The notes under the pieces were generated by a model, which was given only the letters and a program-made list of their open reading frames with translations, had not been told where the DNA came from and did no database searches. This document shows, in pieces, positions 35,079-42,529 of a stretch of 46,321 bases of DNA. The position numbers and the translations under genes are program-made. Source of the stretch: Campylobacter troglodytis (GTDB lineage: Bacteria > Campylobacterota > Campylobacteria > Campylobacterales > Campylobacteraceae); contig NZ_QHLI01000018.1 of the NCBI RefSeq assembly GCF_006864425.1, forward strand, positions 1-46,321. The letters are read 5' to 3'. The stretch's first letter is position 1, and each line of letters opens with the position of its first letter.

Positions 35079-35192
35079 AAGGCTGGCTCGTCTTTGGGCG
35101 AAAAATCGCTTTTAACAAACTTCGGCAGACACTTCGTTTTTAGTCTAGCCTAGTTTGCCAAAAGCGATTTTTCGCTCGAAATACTGCACCTT
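35079..35192 (-). repeat. Covarying structured hairpin, copy D (reverse orientation)
   Basis: Same family as copy A on the opposite strand. The apical helix GGC-U-AGAC (35143-35150 on the complement) pairs with GUCU-GCC (35124-35130). The main stem matches copy A but the apical loop differs. It lies upstream of leuD. The rest of 35012-35448 is AAATTCA-rich spacer without a gene. Confidence 0.8.
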
Positions 35193-35448
35193 AATTTTTT
35201 TAACTGAAAATTCAAGCATTTATCTGAATTTTCATTTTCGCTTTGGCTAGCTTGTGAATTTTTGCTCAACCTCTTTGAATTTGTGCTTGAATTTACAAAA
35301 ACTAAAAAAGCTTAGATAAACAAAATTTATAAAAAGCCTCGTTTAAATTCAAAGACCGTAATACTCAAGCCACAATTTGACAGCAACTTGAATTTCAAAA
35401 ATTCAGTAAAAAGCCCACAAGCTAAAAATTTAACATAAATTAAAAGCC

Positions 35449-36666
35449 TTAAAATTTTCTTCCATTCTTGCCAGCTATGATAAATCTCAAAGCATTTAGC
35501 CTAATAAAGCCTTCGGCATCCTTTTGATTATACACCTCATCCTCCTCAAAGGTGCTAAAGGCAGCATCAAAGAGGCTATCATTTGCACTTTCTCGTCCTA
35601 TGACAGCCACATTTCCCTTATAAAGATCAAGCCTGACAAGCCCATTTACTCGTCCTTGACTCTCATCGATTAGAGCTTGAAGCATTAATCTTTCAGGGCT
35701 AAACCAAAAGCCATTGTAGATAAGATGGGCATATTTTGGCATTAGCTCGTCTTTTAAATGCGCTGCTTCTCTATCAAGGGTGATGCTTTCAATTGCACGG
35801 TGAGCTTTTAATAAGATAGTGCCTCCTGGGGTTTCATAACAACCTCGACTCTTCATACCAACAAAGCGGTTTTCAACTATGTCAAGCCTACCTATGCCGT
35901 GTTTTGAGCCAAGTTCATTTAAGTAGGCTAAAAGCCCTGCAGGGCTTAGTTTTTTGCCATTTATAGCTACTAGATCCCCTTTTTTAAACTCTAATTCTAC
36001 AGTTTCACTCTCATTGGGGGCTTCTTGTGGGCTTTTACTCCATCTCCACATATCCGTTTCAGGCTTTGTGGCAGGGTTTTCAAGCACAAGCCCCTCATAA
36101 GAAATGTGTAATAAATTTGCATCCATGGAGTATGGAGACTTACCCTTCTTTTTTGAGATGTCTATGCCGTGTTGTTTGGCGTAGGATAGTAATTTTTCTC
36201 TGCTGTTTAGATCCCACTGTCTCCAAGGTGCTATGATTTTTAAATTTGGATTAAAGGCTAAATATCCAAGCTCAAAGCGAACCTGATCATTGCCCTTGCC
36301 TGTGGCTCCGTGGCTAACTGCGTCTGCTTTTGTTTCATTTGCAATTAAAGCTTGAGTTTTGGCTATCAAAGGACGTGCTATGCTTGTGCCAAGTAGATAC
36401 TCGCCCTCATAAATAGCATTTGCCCTAAACATAGGAAAGACATAGTCTCTTACAAATTCGTCTTTTAAGTCCTTTATGTAGATATTTGCGGGCTTTATGC
36501 CAAGGGATAGTGCCTTTTTTCTTGCAGGTTCAAGCTCCTCTCCTTGCCCTATGTCTGCTGTGAAGGTGATCACCTCGCATTTATACTCATCTTGCAGCCA
36601 TTTTAAAATGATGCTAGTATCAAGCCCACCAGAATATGCCAAAACTACCTTTTTTACCTTGCTCAT
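35449..36666 (-). CDS. argG: Argininosuccinate synthase ArgG
   Basis: A 405-residue ATP-dependent ligase joining citrulline and aspartate in arginine synthesis. The N-type ATP pyrophosphatase loop AYSGGLDTS lies at residues 9-17. Further family blocks are [50 protein letters not shown] and [17 protein letters not shown]. Full length, with RBS AAAGG before the ATG. It is divergent from the S4-domain gene, the arrangement I recall at this locus in C. jejuni. Confidence 0.97.
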   Translation of the reverse strand: MSKVKKVVLAYSGGLDTSIILKWLQDEYKCEVITFTADIGQGEELEPARKKALSLGIKPANIYIKDLKDEFVRDYVFPMFRANAIYEGEYLLGTSIARPLIAKTQALIANETKADAVSHGATGKGNDQVRFELGYLAFNPNLKIIAPWRQWDLNSREKLLSYAKQHGIDISKKKGKSPYSMDANLLHISYEGLVLENPATKPETDMWRWSKSPQEAPNESETVELEFKKGDLVAINGKKLSPAGLLAYLNELGSKHGIGRLDIVENRFVGMKSRGCYETPGGTILLKAHRAIESITLDREAAHLKDELMPKYAHLIYNGFWFSPERLMLQALIDESQGRVNGLVRLDLYKGNVAVIGRESANDSLFDAAFSTFEEDEVYNQKDAEGFIRLNALRFIIAGKNGRKF

Positions 36667-36800
36667 AATCTAACCTTTCTTTGAAAGTCTTAATTATAGC
36701 AAAGAAGTTTTAATTTTGCGTAGAAATTTAATAAGCATTTTTTGTTCCTTTTTTTGAATTTTTAGCTTAAACTGTTAAAAATTTTGTTAGAATTTAAGTT

Positions 36801-37046
36801 ATGAGAGTTGATAAGTTTTTAAATTCAGTGTGCATCACAAAAAGAAGGGCTATCTCAGAGGATATGTGCAAAAGTGGGGTTGTTTTCATAAATGACAAGC
36901 TTGCAAAGGCTAGCAAGGAAGTAAAAGTGGGCGATATAATTAGCATTAAATTCACCTCTCACACCGACAGCTACAAGGTCTTAGCCTTACCTACTACAAA
37001 AAATATCCCCAAAAGTAGCCAAACTGAGTTCGTGTTAAAGCTATGA
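36801..37046 (+). CDS. S4-domain RNA-binding protein (HslR/Hsp15-like)
   Basis: 81 residues. The S4 fold is clear: MRVDKFLNSVCITKRRAISEDMCKSGVVFINDKLAKASKEVKVGDIISIKF. Hsp15-type proteins bind stalled 50S subunits; this small version probably binds rRNA or tRNA. It overlaps tsaE by 4 nt and starts the operon S4-tsaE-lptB-rpoN-peptidase. A -10-like GTTAGAATTT lies just before the start, so the 5' leader is short. Confidence 0.88.
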   Translation: MRVDKFLNSVCITKRRAISEDMCKSGVVFINDKLAKASKEVKVGDIISIKFTSHTDSYKVLALPTTKNIPKSSQTEFVLKL

Positions 37047-37450
37047 AAGAATTTATTTTGGCTGAGTTTGAGCTTGAAAAATTATGCGAGTGTTTGCCAA
37101 AAAATGGGGTAATTTTATTGAAAGGCGATTTAGCAAGTGGGAAAACAACTCTTGTGAGGGCTTTTGTTTCATTTCTTGGCAGCAAGGATGCGGTGAGCTC
37201 ACCTACCTTTTCGCTTATGCATAGCTATGACTGTGCTGAGGGGGTGCTTTATCATTATGATATTTACAATGTAGGCTTTGAGGGGCTTTTGCAAAGGGGA
37301 CTGTGTGAGAATTTAAACGAAGAGGGGCTTCATTTGATCGAGTGGGGAGATGAGAATTTAGAGCTTTATCTTAAAAAACTGTCTTTAAAATATGCAAGAA
37401 TTGAGATTATGCCCTGGCAAGATAAAAGGAAATACAAGCTTTATGAGTAA
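37043..37450 (+). CDS. tsaE: tRNA threonylcarbamoyladenosine biosynthesis ATPase TsaE
   Basis: A 135-residue small P-loop ATPase that works with TsaB and TsaD to make t6A37 in ANN-decoding tRNAs. Walker A is GDLASGKTTLVRAF; then SSPTFSLMHSYD and the Walker-B-like LIEWGDE, as in the YjeE family. It overlaps the S4 gene by 4 nt and lptB by 8 nt, so translational coupling is likely. Confidence 0.94.
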   Translation: MKEFILAEFELEKLCECLPKNGVILLKGDLASGKTTLVRAFVSFLGSKDAVSSPTFSLMHSYDCAEGVLYHYDIYNVGFEGLLQRGLCENLNEEGLHLIEWGDENLELYLKKLSLKYARIEIMPWQDKRKYKLYE

Positions 37451-38171
37451 GTTAGAGGTTGTGAATTTAGAAAAGTTCATTAAAAAAACAAAGATCATAC
37501 ACGGTATTTCCTTAGAGGTGCAAAGTGGCGAGGTAGTGGGGCTTTTAGGACCCAATGGGGCTGGAAAAACCACCACCTTTTATATGATTTGCGGGCTAAT
37601 ATCTCCAAGTAGTGGCAAGGTGCTGCTTGATGGCAAAGATATCACCACAAAGCCTCTTAATGAAAGGGCAAAGGAGGGCATAGGATATTTGCCTCAAGAA
37701 AGCAGTGTTTTTAAGGATCTAAGCGTAGAAGATAATCTACTTTTAGCCGCTCAAATCATCTTCAAAGACAAGGCAGTGCTTGCAGAAAAGGTAGAAAAGA
37801 TGCTTGAGCTTTTAAGCATAGAGCCTATAAGGCTTCGTAAGGGACTTTCTTTAAGCGGAGGCGAGAGAAGGCGCTGTGAAATAGCTCGCTCTTTAATGAT
37901 AGAGCCTAAATTCTTGCTTTTAGATGAACCCTTTGCAGGAGTTGATCCCATAGCCGTGGCTGAAATTCAAAATCTCATAAAGGAGCTAAAAGAACTGGGA
38001 ATAGGCATATTAATCACAGATCATAATGTTAGAGAAACCCTTGCAATTTGCGACAGAGCCTATGTGATTAGAGCTGGAAGCTTGCTTGCAAGTGGAAACT
38101 CAAATGAAATTTCAAGCAACAAGGATGTGCGTAAGTATTATCTTGGTGCTGAGTTTAGGTTGTTTGATTAA
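37443..38171 (+). CDS. lptB: LPS export ABC transporter ATPase LptB
   Basis: A 242-residue ABC ATPase powering lipopolysaccharide/lipooligosaccharide transport with LptFG. Walker A GPNGAGKTT, Q-loop LPQESSVF, signature LSGGERRR, Walker B FLLLDEPFAGVDP, switch His in ITDHNVRET; the Q-loop/signature pattern and position before rpoN are typical of LptB. The start is taken as ATG 37443 (MSKLEVVNLEK); the open frame extends to 37392 but only within tsaE. Its stop TAA overlaps the rpoN ATG. Confidence 0.95.
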   Translation: MSKLEVVNLEKFIKKTKIIHGISLEVQSGEVVGLLGPNGAGKTTTFYMICGLISPSSGKVLLDGKDITTKPLNERAKEGIGYLPQESSVFKDLSVEDNLLLAAQIIFKDKAVLAEKVEKMLELLSIEPIRLRKGLSLSGGERRRCEIARSLMIEPKFLLLDEPFAGVDPIAVAEIQNLIKELKELGIGILITDHNVRETLAICDRAYVIRAGSLLASGNSNEISSNKDVRKYYLGAEFRLFD

Positions 38172-39421
38172 TGTTAAAGCAAAAGAGCTCTCAAACAGTT
38201 AAAAATAAACTGTCTCAAACCCTTCGTTCTTGGCTTCCCATCTTGCAAGTTGGCATAGAGGAGCTTAAAGAAAGCTTAGATGATCTAAGTAAGGACAATC
38301 CCTTTGTCAGCATAAAAGAAGCACCGGCCAAGCTTGATAGAAGCAAAAAAAGCTATTTTGATCAGCTTACAAAAAACTCGGTTTCTGATAGCATAGAATC
38401 TTTAAGCATAGGCAAAAAAAGCGTTTATGAGCTCTTAGAAGAGCAAATTTTACCCCCACTTTTTCCAACCCAAAAATCTCAAGATCTAGCTAGAAAGATC
38501 ATTAGCTGTCTTAATGAAGAGGGCTATTTTGAATTTGATGAGGAGCTCATTTCACCTTATAGCTACGAGGAGGCTGAGAGGATTAGGCAAAGATTTAAGT
38601 TTTTAGATCCGCCTGGAGTTGGTGCGAAGGATTTTAAGGAGGCTTATTTGTTTTGCCTTGAAAATTACGAGCTAGATGATGAGCTTTATGAGTTTTGTGT
38701 TATGGTGATTAAAGACTTTGAAAATATCAAGCTTTACAGCAAGGATGGGCTTTATAAGGAAGCTTTAAGGCTTATTAAAAAAATTCAAATTCCACCCTTC
38801 ATAGAGTATTTTGAAGAAAGCACGGTTATAGTTCCTGATCTTTTTATTTACAAAGAAGATGAGGAGATTAAGATAAGGATAAATGATGATTACTACCCTG
38901 AGATCTCGCTTGAAACAGACGGTATGACGCACGAGTTTTTAAACTCTTACATCAAAGAGGCAAAAAATCTTGTAGATGCTTTGGAAATGCGCCGGGCTAC
39001 TCTTTACAAGGTGGGGCTTATGATTATAGAACATCAATATGATTTTTTTGTGGGAAAGGAGATTAAGCCTATGAAGCTAAAAGATTTAGCTGAGGATCTA
39101 GAAAGAAATTCAAGCACGGTGTCAAGGGCGATTGCAAACAAATACCTCAGCTGCGAAAGAGGGCTAATACCTCTTAAATACTTCTTTACAACAGCACTTG
39201 ATGAGGACGCACAGACCTCAAATGTAACAATTAAGGACTTCATACAGGATCTAATTAAAAAAGAAAATCACCAAAAGCCTTTGAGTGATGAGAAAATTTT
39301 AGAGCTGGTTCAAAAAGAATTCAAGGATGTAGGCATAGGAAGACGCACCATAGCCAAATACCGCAAACAGCTTAACATAGCTAGTTCTAGCGAGAGAAAG
39401 AGGCTTTATGAGCTGGGGTAG
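38171..39421 (+). CDS. rpoN: RNA polymerase sigma-54 factor RpoN
   Basis: 416 residues. Region I begins LKQKSSQTVKNKLSQTLRSWLPILQ, a Gln/Leu-rich helix contacted by enhancer-binding proteins. The acidic region II and core-binding domain follow. The HTH region is LAEDLERNSSTVSRAIANKYLSCERGLIPLKYFF and the RpoN box is GRRTIAKYRKQLNI near the C-terminus. In Campylobacter this sigma factor controls flagellar hook/rod and minor-flagellin genes. It starts on the lptB stop codon (TAATG). Confidence 0.96.
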   Translation: MLKQKSSQTVKNKLSQTLRSWLPILQVGIEELKESLDDLSKDNPFVSIKEAPAKLDRSKKSYFDQLTKNSVSDSIESLSIGKKSVYELLEEQILPPLFPTQKSQDLARKIISCLNEEGYFEFDEELISPYSYEEAERIRQRFKFLDPPGVGAKDFKEAYLFCLENYELDDELYEFCVMVIKDFENIKLYSKDGLYKEALRLIKKIQIPPFIEYFEESTVIVPDLFIYKEDEEIKIRINDDYYPEISLETDGMTHEFLNSYIKEAKNLVDALEMRRATLYKVGLMIIEHQYDFFVGKEIKPMKLKDLAEDLERNSSTVSRAIANKYLSCERGLIPLKYFFTTALDEDAQTSNVTIKDFIQDLIKKENHQKPLSDEKILELVQKEFKDVGIGRRTIAKYRKQLNIASSSERKRLYELG

Positions 39422-40193
39422 GGCAGATGGGGTTTTAAGCTACAAGGGCTTTGACTTTGCTTGTGCATTTAAGAGGGTTAAGTATTTGCGTTTAAAGCTT
39501 GGGGTTAGGGGGGATTTTAGATTAACCGTGCCTCTTAATTACAGCAAAAAAACCGTGCTTGAGTTTTTAGACAAAAACGAGGCTTGGATAGAGGAAAAAT
39601 TTGCAAAAATGCAAAAAAGCCTAAAAAATAGCGAAAACGAGCTTGAATTCCTTGGCAAAAGATATGAGCTAAGATTTGATGAGGATGCCAAAAAAGTGAG
39701 TTTTTTAAAAGAGCCAAACTCAAAAACTAAGTTCTCAAAAAATGAGCAAGAAAATGAGCAAGAAAAATTAACACAAAAAGAAACCTTGAATTTTAGCACA
39801 AACATCATAGAAGAAAATTCAGAAGCAAAAAAAGGCATCATCATAGCAAAAAACAAGGATCAGCTTGAAGCATTTTTAAGGATGAATGCAAGAAAGATTT
39901 ATTCTTTTTACATCAAAAAATGGCAAGGTTGCTTTGAAACACCAGTAAGGCATTTAAGCATTAAAAAAATGACTACAAGATGGGGTTCTTGTAACTCAAA
40001 AAAAGGCTATATAAATTTAAACCTAAGCCTCATAGCAAGACCCTTAAATGCCATTGAATATGTGGTGCTTCATGAGCTTGTTCACTTGAAATTTGCCCAT
40101 CATCAAAAAAGCTTTTATGATGAGCTTGAAAGCTTAATGCCTGATTACAAGAAAAGAGAAGAGCTTTTAAAAACCATGCCATTTCAGTTTTAA
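39408..40193 (+). CDS. YgjP/WrpA-type zinc metallopeptidase-like protein
   Basis: 261 residues of the DUF45/M48-related family. The zinc site is HELVHLKFAHH (HExxH plus a further His); before it is the family block MTTRWGSCNSKKGYINLNLSLIARPLNAIEYVVLHE. Residues about 100-145 (DNA about 39715-39850) are a Lys/Asn/Glu-rich insert absent from the conserved fold. It overlaps rpoN by 14 nt. Role unknown beyond a putative metal-dependent protease. The 494 bp that follow (40194-40687) contain no gene, only dense AAATTCA/AAGCTT-type spacer and a probable start region for the next gene. Confidence 0.85.
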   Translation: MSWGRADGVLSYKGFDFACAFKRVKYLRLKLGVRGDFRLTVPLNYSKKTVLEFLDKNEAWIEEKFAKMQKSLKNSENELEFLGKRYELRFDEDAKKVSFLKEPNSKTKFSKNEQENEQEKLTQKETLNFSTNIIEENSEAKKGIIIAKNKDQLEAFLRMNARKIYSFYIKKWQGCFETPVRHLSIKKMTTRWGSCNSKKGYINLNLSLIARPLNAIEYVVLHELVHLKFAHHQKSFYDELESLMPDYKKREELLKTMPFQF

Positions 40194-40687
40194 AGGCTTA
40201 GTTTGACTTTGTTTGAATTTAAGCTTGTTTAAAATTCAAGCTTATTAAATTCACAGAAATCTTTTTAAATTCAAGTTTTTAAATTCACACAAGCTTGTTT
40301 TTTTGAAAATGGTGGTTTAAATTTATGTTCCTTTGTCAAACAAGATTATTTTGAATTTGTTTGAATTTAAGTTTTTAAAATTCACGTAAGCTTTTTAAAT
40401 TCAAGCTTAATTTAAACTCACAAAAGCTTATTTTTAAAATAACTGTTTTAAATTTGAAATCATTTTTTGATTTAAAGCTTGAATTTTTCAAGCACCTTGC
40501 TGTTTTTAAATTCAAAGCTCTTTGAATTTTTAGCCACTTAACTTCAAACTTAGTTTAAATTTAAACTCCCAAAAATGCTATAAAAACTTAAAATTTTTGC
40601 AAAATGTGCCTAAATTATCTTTCTTAATTTTACTTTTTATGGCAAAAATGCTATATTTACGAGATAAATTTAGCTTGGAGGGCTGAG

Positions 40688-42529
40688 ATGGTCTTGAAAT
40701 TTGACTTTATTTATACCAGCGATAATGATTTTTTCGAGTATTTGTTGAAATTTTATGCTAGGAAGTTAATCTTTGCTACCCAAAAGGATCAAAACCGTTT
40801 AAGCTTGGTGGTAAAAGGGGGTGAAGAGGAGATAAAGGCATTTTGTGATAGCCTTGAAGCCTTGCCAAATTCAAGCTTTGTTCGTCATTTTAATGTAGAA
40901 GTGCTTGAAAATGAGGAGTTAAGACAAGAAGAGGCTCAAAAAAGCTTTGACAAAAAGGATTTTCTAACACATTTAAATGTAAAAGCATACCAAGAAAAAG
41001 GGGTTTTAATAGAAAACGAGTGGGGAGAGTTTGTTTGTGAGAGCCTTTCTTTTGATAATGGGCTTAGTTTTAGCCCTATAAATATGGATAATTTCAATGC
41101 CTTGCTTAATCAAAGCCTTGATTTACTTAATAATGGGCGAAGCTTTTTAATCAAAAATGAGCTAGGAATTTGCGAAGTAGGGCTTTTAAGTATGCAAAAA
41201 GATTTTTTAAACTTGCAAGAAAATTCAAGTCAAGAGGCAAGGATACAAGCAAATTCAGCCCCACAAAGTGGCACACAAGAAAATTCATCTCCGCAAAACG
41301 ACACACAGCAAAATTCATCCTCACAAAGTGATATGCAAACAAATTCAAGCCAAGCATTAGCAAGGCAAACAAAGGAGCTTAAAACAATACAGCTTGAAGC
41401 AAATTTAGCCTCAAAGGAAATGACACAAGAAAATTCAGCCCCACAAAGCGACACTACAAAAAACAACACAAAAGAAAATTCAAGGCAAAACAGCATTTTG
41501 CCCCCAAATTCACAAGAAAAATTCTTAATGGCTACCGAGATAAAGGCTTTAAAAACAGCCTTTGTTTGCTCTAATGATAATCTTAAATTATTAGCAAGTC
41601 TTGAAAAGCCCCTTATAAAACTTCGCTTTTCGGCTATTTTTCGTCAAAACAGAGGCTTAAAAATCAACGAATTCAAGGTCAAACTCCCTCACAATCTCTT
41701 CTTTTTTGCCCTTGGAGCAAGGCTTTTTGAAAGGGGAGAGAATTTTTTAGCCTTTACAAAGCGTGAAAATTCAGGGGATGAGTTTGAGCTTTATGAGTGT
41801 GAGAAAAGGCTGGTAGTGCTTCGTGGGCTATCTTTTATCAACAAAAGGGCAAGAGAGCTTATTTTAAGCAAGGATGATAAAAATATGGCTAGAATTTCTT
41901 ATATTTTAAGCCGTTTTGAAAAATCCGCCTTGCTTTTGGAGCTATCTCAAAGCTATGATGATATTTTGCTAATAGACAAGGAAAGAAATATGCTAAATTT
42001 AAGCCTACCACGCAGTGCAGGGCAAATTTATGCTGATATTTGTGCTGATGAGGTGGGAAAGAGGCTTTTTGATAATTTTAAGCTGAATTTTCAGCTTTTA
42101 AGCGGTGAATTTGAGCTTAAAAACAATTTTTTCTCACTTTTAGGACTTGTGGGGCTTACTTTGGGACTTGGCAAAACCGTGCAAACAGCGGCACTTAGGG
42201 TCTTAGAGCTAAGCGATGCGACCAAGATTCCAAGGGGGGTGAAGATAGATTATCGCTACAAGGAAAACAGCAAGGAATTTGACTACACAAGGACACTTCG
42301 CTCAGCTATGAGCTTTATGCTAGCAGGCGTTGAGGCTGAAAATATCGCTTATGGGGCTGTTGAGAGCCTATCCTTTTTTTTAAGGGATTTTTATGACGAA
42401 TTAAGGGAAAAAAAGCTCGTTGAAATCGCCATCATTAGCGGCTCGCTTTTTGAGAGCAAGGCACTTACAAAAAACACGCTCAAACACCTAAAAGACTGCA
42501 AGGTAAGCGATGTGCCGCTTTGGATTTAA
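40688..42529 (+). CDS. Kae1-like/HypF-related protein upstream of hypF
   Basis: 613 residues. The second half contains VGLTLGLGKTVQTAALRVLELSDATKIPRGVKIDYRY and ends with IAIISGSLFESKALTKNTLKHL. That ending parallels HypF's own C-terminal VALCGGVFQNKTLLKIL, so it resembles a divergent Kae1-like carbamoyl-transfer domain. Position and length match Cj0621 next to hypF in C. jejuni, as I recall. Residues about 172-280 (DNA about 41210-41525) are a Gln/Asn/Ser repeat insert (ENSSPQ / QNSSSQS units). It overlaps hypF by 20 nt, so the two products are probably made together, suggesting a role in [NiFe]-hydrogenase maturation. Confidence 0.75.
   Translation: MVLKFDFIYTSDNDFFEYLLKFYARKLIFATQKDQNRLSLVVKGGEEEIKAFCDSLEALPNSSFVRHFNVEVLENEELRQEEAQKSFDKKDFLTHLNVKAYQEKGVLIENEWGEFVCESLSFDNGLSFSPINMDNFNALLNQSLDLLNNGRSFLIKNELGICEVGLLSMQKDFLNLQENSSQEARIQANSAPQSGTQENSSPQNDTQQNSSSQSDMQTNSSQALARQTKELKTIQLEANLASKEMTQENSAPQSDTTKNNTKENSRQNSILPPNSQEKFLMATEIKALKTAFVCSNDNLKLLASLEKPLIKLRFSAIFRQNRGLKINEFKVKLPHNLFFFALGARLFERGENFLAFTKRENSGDEFELYECEKRLVVLRGLSFINKRARELILSKDDKNMARISYILSRFEKSALLLELSQSYDDILLIDKERNMLNLSLPRSAGQIYADICADEVGKRLFDNFKLNFQLLSGEFELKNNFFSLLGLVGLTLGLGKTVQTAALRVLELSDATKIPRGVKIDYRYKENSKEFDYTRTLRSAMSFMLAGVEAENIAYGAVESLSFFLRDFYDELREKKLVEIAIISGSLFESKALTKNTLKHLKDCKVSDVPLWI

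Noticed and set aside
37392-37442. Upstream extension of LptB
   Set aside because: It lies within tsaE; the conserved ABC domain begins with MSKLEVVNLEK at 37443.
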